Positions 4,454 to 7,960 of a stretch of DNA of 7,960 bases are shown piece after piece. Position 1 is the first letter of the stretch. Every line of letters starts with the position of its first letter. The translations under genes were made by a program, and so were the position numbers. The stretch lies in NCBI GenBank assembly GCA_003160755.1, contig QEXZ01000073.1, positions 1 through 7,960 of the forward strand, written 5' to 3'. The notes beneath the pieces were generated by a model. That model was not told the DNA's origin and ran no database searches. It was given only the letters and a program-made list of their open reading frames with translations. This DNA comes from Methanomicrobiales archaeon. GTDB taxonomy: Archaea > Halobacteriota > Syntropharchaeia > Alkanophagales > Methanospirareceae.

Positions 4454-5326
4454 ATGCGTTTGCTTCCTGAACAGCGGCAATCTATGGTTGGCGCTGTGAG
4501 AAGAGGATTTAAGAAAACGTTAGTTGCCAAAGTTTTTGGCGTGTCAAGAAAAACAGTTACCACTTGGTTTAAAAGGGCTAAGCATAGTGGAAGGGAAAGC
4601 TTCAGGGACAAAAAACGCAAAAATAGAGAAGTAAAGATTACATTAGAGGTGGAATTGGCGATTATTGCCATGCGCACAACTTTTGACTGGGGTACCGCGA
4701 GAATACAACAGGGGCTCATGGAGTTACCCGATTATGCAAAAAAAGTAATCCTGCACTGTGTTCAAGGATTGAAATTGTCAAGAACGAGCATTAACGAAGT
4801 GCTTAAAAAACACGGTCTAAACGGCTATAAGAAAAACTACAAGCACTGGAAGTTCTTCAGAGCAAAGAGACAAAACGAACTCTGGCAGGCGGACCTTGAA
4901 GGACCGTACTCAGTGCAGGGCAAGAAATACTGGTTTTTTGTGTGCATCGATGATTACAGCAGGTACTTGCTTGTTGCAGAGCAATTCGATCATGCACCTA
5001 CAAGTATAGAAATAACAAAATTGTTGGATAAGTTACCTCAAAAGCCAGAGAAGATTCTGACTGATAATGGGCCGCAATTCAGAGAGAAATGGAAAAGGTG
5101 GTGCAATGAGAACGATATTGAACCTTTATTTGCTCACCCCTACTACCTCCAAGATAAGGGAAAAGTAGAAAGAGCGATAAGAAACGTGAGCGAGGAGTTC
5201 ATTTACTTACTCAAGAAATTCCCTCTGTGGCTGAAGGGGAAAATAAAAGCATATAGAGAATGGTACAATAATAAGAGATATCATAGAGGAATTAAGGCAA
5301 TACCAATAACACTTTATACTGTGTAG
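4454..5326 (+). CDS. IS481-like DDE transposase
   Basis: This 290-residue protein catalyses cut-and-paste or copy-out movement of the surrounding element. Residues 1-60 form a helix-turn-helix of the kind that binds terminal repeats (LVAKVFGVSRKTVTTWFKRA, 23-42). Residues 140-290 form a retroviral-integrase-type core with a complete catalytic triad: D147 (LWQADLEG), D204 (ILTDNGPQF) and E239 (DKGKVERAIRN). The D-E spacing of 35 is normal for this class. Length matches the family and no frameshift is present, so the enzyme may be active. The ATG at 4454 follows AAGGGGTG at 8 nt. The stop codon is 8 nt from the right terminal repeat. Confidence 0.92.
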   Translation: MRLLPEQRQSMVGAVRRGFKKTLVAKVFGVSRKTVTTWFKRAKHSGRESFRDKKRKNREVKITLEVELAIIAMRTTFDWGTARIQQGLMELPDYAKKVILHCVQGLKLSRTSINEVLKKHGLNGYKKNYKHWKFFRAKRQNELWQADLEGPYSVQGKKYWFFVCIDDYSRYLLVAEQFDHAPTSIEITKLLDKLPQKPEKILTDNGPQFREKWKRWCNENDIEPLFAHPYYLQDKGKVERAIRNVSEEFIYLLKKFPLWLKGKIKAYREWYNNKRYHRGIKAIPITLYTV

Positions 5327-5334
5327 TTTCAAGG

Positions 5335-5345
5335 TTTACTTAACA
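5335..5345 (-). repeat. Right terminal inverted repeat of the IS
   Basis: TTTACTTAACA is the exact reverse complement of the left end at 4354-4364 and begins 9 nt after the transposase stop codon. Confidence 0.72.
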
Positions 5346-5381
5346 TTTATATGTCTTTCTTTCGATTTCGGTTAACGGAAC

Positions 5382-5443
5382 GAGGATTTGCGAAGTTGTG
5401 CTGAAAGCACAATTTGGATGAGTGAAACGAATCGCAAATCCTC
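5382..5443. repeat. Nested inverted-repeat element beside the IS
   Basis: An outer perfect 12-bp stem, GAGGATTTGCGA (5382-5393) with TCGCAAATCCTC (5432-5443), encloses a perfect 7-bp hairpin TTGTGCT-GAA-AGCACAA (5396-5412). The region is followed by ACGAAGTGAGGACGAGGAGC-type sequence. No coding frame explains the symmetry. It could be a folded RNA, a REP-like palindrome or part of a second, non-autonomous element. It fills most of the gene-free interval 5346-5533. Confidence 0.6.
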
Positions 5444-5533
5444 TGTTATATTCTCCGAACGAAGTGAGGACGAGGAGCGAAGCGACGAAGAGTAAATCTG
5501 GAGTCCATATTTTTCATGTATGTAGTTTTTCAA

Positions 5534-6082
5534 TTATGTCCATAACTCACTAATCTTTTTGGCTTTTAACAATTTTGATAACGTTGTAAATCTAGGTGAT
5601 TGTGGTGCAACCCCTTTTTTTCTTTTATACAATTCTATTGCAGAAACTGTTTTCTTATTTTTCAGATAAACTATAAAGTTGCCAGAATCCTTGTAGGGCT
5701 CAATTCTATCTATTTCAGCATAGTTGCTTACTGGTGCAACAGGTAACTTTTCATATATAGTTAGATATCTTTGTTGCTCTCTTGCTTTTTGAGATAGTCG
5801 TATGGCCCACCAAGCATTATTTTCAACATATGCGTGTTTAAATCCGTCTTCAAATGCCAAGCATACTACTGTGTCAAACTCAAGTTCTTCAGTTTTACCA
5901 GTGGATTTTTCTTTACGTTCAAAATCTCGAAGTTCTTCCCTCATTGGTTCATAGATATATGCAATTTCGTTATGATGAGAATATCTCTTCAATGTTACAA
6001 CATCAGGTTTGTCTCTAAATATATCGAGTGCCTCAGCTTGTCCATCTCGCCAAACAAGTGTTGTAGCTCCTCCAAATCCCAC
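5534..6082 (-). CDS. Unrecognised protein, main 182-codon frame (GTG start; likely the bulk of a frameshifted gene)
   Basis: I cannot assign this to a named family. The product is soluble and charged. Its second half has an ordered pattern: NNAWWAIRLSQKA (88-100), RYLTIYEKLPVAPVSNYAEI (105-124), RIEPYKDSGNFIVYLKNKK (126-144) and PQSPRFTTLSKLLKAKKISEL (160-180). That is a compact alpha/beta domain of a kind I recall from uncharacterised prokaryotic proteins, a weak recollection. The GTG at 6082 has no ribosome-binding site, and the frame continues open upstream to about 6150. Purine-rich first codon positions switch from this frame to the one of the 5995-6186 ORF near 6085. I infer that the two ORFs were once one protein of about 217 residues, now split by loss of one base. 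Confidence 0.62.
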   Translation of the reverse strand: MGFGGATTLVWRDGQAEALDIFRDKPDVVTLKRYSHHNEIAYIYEPMREELRDFERKEKSTGKTEELEFDTVVCLAFEDGFKHAYVENNAWWAIRLSQKAREQQRYLTIYEKLPVAPVSNYAEIDRIEPYKDSGNFIVYLKNKKTVSAIELYKRKKGVAPQSPRFTTLSKLLKAKKISELWT

Positions 6083-6186
6083 GCTCCCGCAATTGCTTCC
6101 ACCCGCTCGCCGGTGATAATCGCAGTCCCCTGCTTTGCGGTTATTGTCTTCTTGCCTAAGCTGTCAATATCCGATACTTCCACCAT
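5995..6186 (-). CDS. N-terminal part of the frameshifted unknown gene, coupled to UPF0058 copy 2
   Basis: The ATG at 6186 overlaps the UPF0058 copy 2 stop codon as TGATG, a classic coupled arrangement, and the ORF runs 63 codons. The first 34 residues (MVEVSDIDSLGKKTITAKQG, then TAIITGERVEAIAG) have coding-like composition: purine at most first positions. After about 6085 that signal moves to the 182-codon frame, where the sequence continues as SVGFGGATTLVWRDGQ. The last 29 codons here are therefore probably a nonsense extension. A -1 shift at GCGGGAGCGTGGGA joins the two frames. No X-XXY-YYZ slippery site is present, so programmed frameshifting is less likely than mutation or a sequencing error. 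Confidence 0.45.
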   Translation of the reverse strand: MVEVSDIDSLGKKTITAKQGTAIITGERVEAIAGAWDLEELQHLFGEMDKLRHSIYLETNLML

Positions 6187-6410
6187 CAGTCCACCACCCC
6201 GCATGAAAGCTTCTTCGCTGCCATTGACGCCATTTCGGACGCAAAAACAAAAATAGCTCGCTTGTGCTCTTCCTTGCTTCGTTGCACATTGAGAGGAGTA
6301 TTGTCCAGCTCGTTATACTTCTCGAACTCGCAGTTCAAGCTATTTGCCTCAAAACACTTCTTCACACGAACCAATAACTTATGGAGGTGTACTACCTCTT
6401 CTTTTTTCAT
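6186..6410 (-). CDS. UPF0058 family protein, copy 2 (short form)
   Basis: This 74-residue archaeal UPF0058 protein is nearly identical to the first 71 residues of copy 1. It keeps KEEVVHLHKLLVRVK, FEKYNELDNTPLNVQRSKEE and HKRAIFVF. After KKLSCG it ends with VVD and a stop, instead of copy 1's 42-residue tail. The stop TGA overlaps the ATG of the next gene (TGATG), so the two are probably translated together. The function of the family is unknown. AGGGTG lies 3 nt before the ATG as in copy 1, and the leader is 11 nt shorter because of the smaller T/G tract. Confidence 0.85.
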   Translation of the reverse strand: MKKEEVVHLHKLLVRVKKCFEANSLNCEFEKYNELDNTPLNVQRSKEEHKRAIFVFASEMASMAAKKLSCGVVD

Positions 6411-6620
6411 GGCACCCTGTTTTTTTGGTTTGCTTTGTTGTGGGCAGCGATCGCCTTATCTTATAATATTATATGAATTACAAACATCGATTTTACGAAG
6501 CTCTATTTTTTGGGTGATGTAGGTGATTTTCTGATTTATAGCGATTGCTGTAGTTGTTTGGGCATGGGAAAGTGAAAGCCACACAAATGGGGCAGAATGA
6601 ATTGAAAAGTGTTAAGTAAA
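6199..6620. repeat. Segmental direct duplication, copy 2
   Basis: This is the 422-bp partner of 3932-4364, in the same orientation. It ends at TGTTAAGTAAA (6610-6620), after which the sequence goes straight into the AOR promoter region with no transposase. In copy 1 the same 11 bases begin the insertion sequence. Between the two copies lie 4365-6198. Confidence 0.9.
6462..6473 (-). promoter_or_regulatory. Palindromic TATA box of UPF0058 copy 2
   Basis: TATAATATTATA is retained unchanged from copy 1, 52 nt upstream of the ATG. The rest of the stretch 6411-6620 is duplicated non-coding DNA. Short frames there encode a CPIC-containing peptide in both copies but have no ribosome-binding site. 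Confidence 0.45.
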
Positions 6621-6631
6621 CCATTAAAATA

Positions 6632-6647
6632 CCAAAGTTTAAATAAT
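6632..6647 (+). promoter_or_regulatory. BRE/TATA-like promoter of the AOR family gene
   Basis: CCAAAG followed by TTTAAATAAT resembles an archaeal BRE plus TATA box. It predicts a start site near 6668 and a leader of about 50 nt carrying the GAGGAGGTGA ribosome-binding site (6702-6711). It begins 12 bp after the IS-end-like sequence at 6610-6620. A second AT-rich word, AAAATATAC (6651-6659), is an alternative. Confidence 0.45.
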
Positions 6648-6717
6648 GCAAAAATATACAGTACCAGAACAAAGCACAAGCACGACCTACATGGTTGTGG
6701 CGAGGAGGTGAGTTTGA

Positions 6718-7960
6718 TTGAATACGAAAACCAATCAAGAATGTAGGGTGGCATATTTAAATGCTACGGGACACAAACTGAGAATCGAGAAATTACCCAT
6801 TAAGGAGGCAATAGGACCCATCAGTTTTGCGTTACTGTGCCACCGTGACCGGTACAAAAGCTTCGCTGTTGAGCCCTATAATGCGAGAAATGTCCTATGC
6901 TTCGGAGCAGGTCAGTTAGCAGGTTCCAAGCTCTATGGTTTCCACCGTCTGATTTTTGCAGCAAGGTCTCCCCTCTGGCATGGTTTTTTCATAAGTTCTA
7001 TGGGTGGCGCAGGTCTACCTCTATACCATGCAGGTATAGATTACATGGCGGTTGAAGGCAGGTCTGAAGATTATCTTATAGCGGCAATAAAAGGAGCTGG
7101 GGATGGAACCATTGAAACACGTTTCGATGAAATCAGTGAACATGATTTAAAAGATATTTTTCATGGCTACGGAGGTAATAGAGGATGGTATGCATTACAG
7201 CAGTACACCTATGAAAAGTTCAATGACCTGTTTCTCGATGAGCACAAATATATGGATTTCAGGATACTCTCCGTGGGTCCGGCATCTTTGAATACAAACT
7301 TTGGCGCTATCGGCTCAACCGTGATACGCAACGGAAAATTTAGACTGGGAGTTGACGATTGGGCAGGTAGAGGGGGCATGGGGTCTCTTATGGCGCAAGC
7401 ACATAGAACCGTTGCAATAGCATACGGAGGCACATACGATGGTAAAACATTTATTGAGAACATCAAGGATATTAAAGTGATAAATAAAATCTTTCAGGAG
7501 GAGTTTCAGGAAAAATATACTGAATGCGTCATCAACGCAGGGAAAAAATATAGATACGACGAGCACGTTAAATCTTCCGGCACCTTTGGCGTGAACATGT
7601 CGGTTCTTGGAGAGTGGCTCCTCTCGTTCAACTGGGAGTCCGTAAATCTGAGCGACAGTGAGAGGAAATCATTGTATGCCCTCGTAAAAAACCATTATCT
7701 TAAACAATTTAATGAAGAGATAGTAGAGCCAAGAACCTTTGCCACCTGTGGCGAACCCTGTCCTTTGACCTGCAAAAAGATATATCATGAACATAAGAAG
7801 GACTACGAGCCCTACGAGGCTCTGGGTCCAAATGCAGGCATCTTCGACCAACGAGCTGCCGAGAAGGCGGTGAAAGAAGTAGAAGTAATGGGGTTTGATG
7901 CCATTGAGTTTGGTAATGTAAGTTCATGGATTTTGGAATGTATCCATAACGGATTACTCC
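6718..7960 (+). CDS. Aldehyde:ferredoxin oxidoreductase (AOR) family protein, divergent, N-terminal 414 residues (runs off right edge)
   Basis: AOR family enzymes are tungsten or molybdenum bis-pterin proteins with a [4Fe-4S] cluster that oxidise aldehydes with ferredoxin, or carry out related reactions. Family marks in order are SPLWHGFFISSMGGAGLPLY (around residues 85-104, the pterin-binding GG region), AGIDYMAVEGRS, the RILSVGPAS strand, AGRGGMGSLMA (216-226), the cysteine cluster at C344, C348 and C352, and the GFDAIEFGN helix near the window end. The cysteine spacing is CX3CX3C rather than the classic CX2CX3C, and the usual MGSKNLKA is replaced by MAQAHRTVAIAYGG. Substrate is therefore uncertain. 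The start is TTG at 6718, 6 nt after GAGGAGGTGA, with a stop just upstream in frame. About a third of the protein is missing. Confidence 0.88.
   Translation, partial: MNTKTNQECRVAYLNATGHKLRIEKLPIKEAIGPISFALLCHRDRYKSFAVEPYNARNVLCFGAGQLAGSKLYGFHRLIFAARSPLWHGFFISSMGGAGLPLYHAGIDYMAVEGRSEDYLIAAIKGAGDGTIETRFDEISEHDLKDIFHGYGGNRGWYALQQYTYEKFNDLFLDEHKYMDFRILSVGPASLNTNFGAIGSTVIRNGKFRLGVDDWAGRGGMGSLMAQAHRTVAIAYGGTYDGKTFIENIKDIKVINKIFQEEFQEKYTECVINAGKKYRYDEHVKSSGTFGVNMSVLGEWLLSFNWESVNLSDSERKSLYALVKNHYLKQFNEEIVEPRTFATCGEPCPLTCKKIYHEHKKDYEPYEALGPNAGIFDQRAAEKAVKEVEVMGFDAIEFGNVSSWILECIHNGLL

Larger units (their letters stand above)
4354..5345 (+). mobile_element. IS481-like insertion sequence, about 992 bp, apparently intact
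   Basis: The left end TGTTAAGTAAA (4354-4364) and the right end TTTACTTAACA (5335-5345) are exact 11-bp inverted repeats. Weaker similarity continues inward (AAAAGGTTACAC against GAAACTACAC). They enclose one DDE transposase gene with short non-coding ends. Size, single ORF and TGT termini fit the IS481 group. I see no target-site duplication: the left flank ends ATTGAAAAG and the right flank begins TTTATATG. That suggests either a later rearrangement or an end defined a few bases off. Confidence 0.75.

Noticed and set aside
6060..6100. Programmed -1 frameshift in the unknown gene
   Set aside because: No slippery heptamer and no clear stimulatory structure are visible at the frame switch, so mutation or a read error is the simpler explanation.
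5370..6190. CRISPR array or defence island beside the IS
   Set aside because: There is no regularly spaced repeat set and no cas, nuclease or methyltransferase motif. The palindrome at 5382-5443 occurs once.
6493..6754. Minus-strand ORFs with a CPIC...C pattern, also present in copy 1 (about 4243-4350)
   Set aside because: The frame is open in both duplicated copies and has a zinc-knuckle look. However, it lies over promoter DNA, has no ribosome-binding site, and its changes between copies are mainly amino-acid altering. Most likely it is chance.
7209..7927. Several minus-strand ORFs of 60-85 codons
   Set aside because: They are antisense to the AOR family gene and carry no motifs.

Overview
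The window looks archaeal, most likely from an uncultured methanogen- or ANME-like euryarchaeote. The evidence is two copies of the archaeal UPF0058 family, BRE/TATA-like boxes at sensible distances from several start codons, a T-rich archaeal-style terminator, Shine-Dalgarno-led GTG/TTG starts, and a divergent aldehyde:ferredoxin oxidoreductase (AOR) family gene. The lineage is an inference; no rRNA or tRNA gene is visible.

Layout. Positions 1-259 (minus) hold the N-terminus of a class I/II PLP aminotransferase that runs off the left edge. Positions 260-740 carry its promoter, small inverted repeats, a dubious 66-codon ORF and a piece resembling a dispersed intergenic repeat. Positions 741-2289 (minus) form an iron-sulfur/metal-handling block: an IscU/NifU-like scaffold, a possible 43-aa protein, a NifX/NifB-type cofactor-binding protein, and a four-cysteine small protein directly upstream of the last. 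Positions 2343-2646 are a decayed C-terminal piece of a thioredoxin reductase-like flavoprotein. It is followed on the minus strand by a phosphoribosyltransferase, a PEBP (YbhB/YbcL) protein and UPF0058 copy 1.

Positions 4354-5345 are an IS481-like insertion sequence with 11-bp terminal inverted repeats and an apparently intact DDE transposase. To its right lie a nested inverted-repeat element, an unrecognised gene that seems to be split by a -1 frameshift, and UPF0058 copy 2, whose stop codon overlaps the start of the split gene. A plus-strand AOR family gene starts at 6718 with TTG and leaves the right edge.

The most unusual structure is a direct duplication of about 430 bp (3932-4364 and 6199-6620). 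It contains the 5' part of UPF0058 plus its whole upstream region. Both copies end exactly at the 11-bp sequence that is the outer end of the insertion sequence, although only copy 1 is followed by that element. The two copies differ in a T/G homopolymer in the leader (T10G11 against T7G2). I see no complete new defence or biosynthetic system. The best leads are the UPF0058 plus unknown-protein pair, the IS-bounded duplication, the palindrome around the scaffold gene's TATA box, and the divergent AOR.
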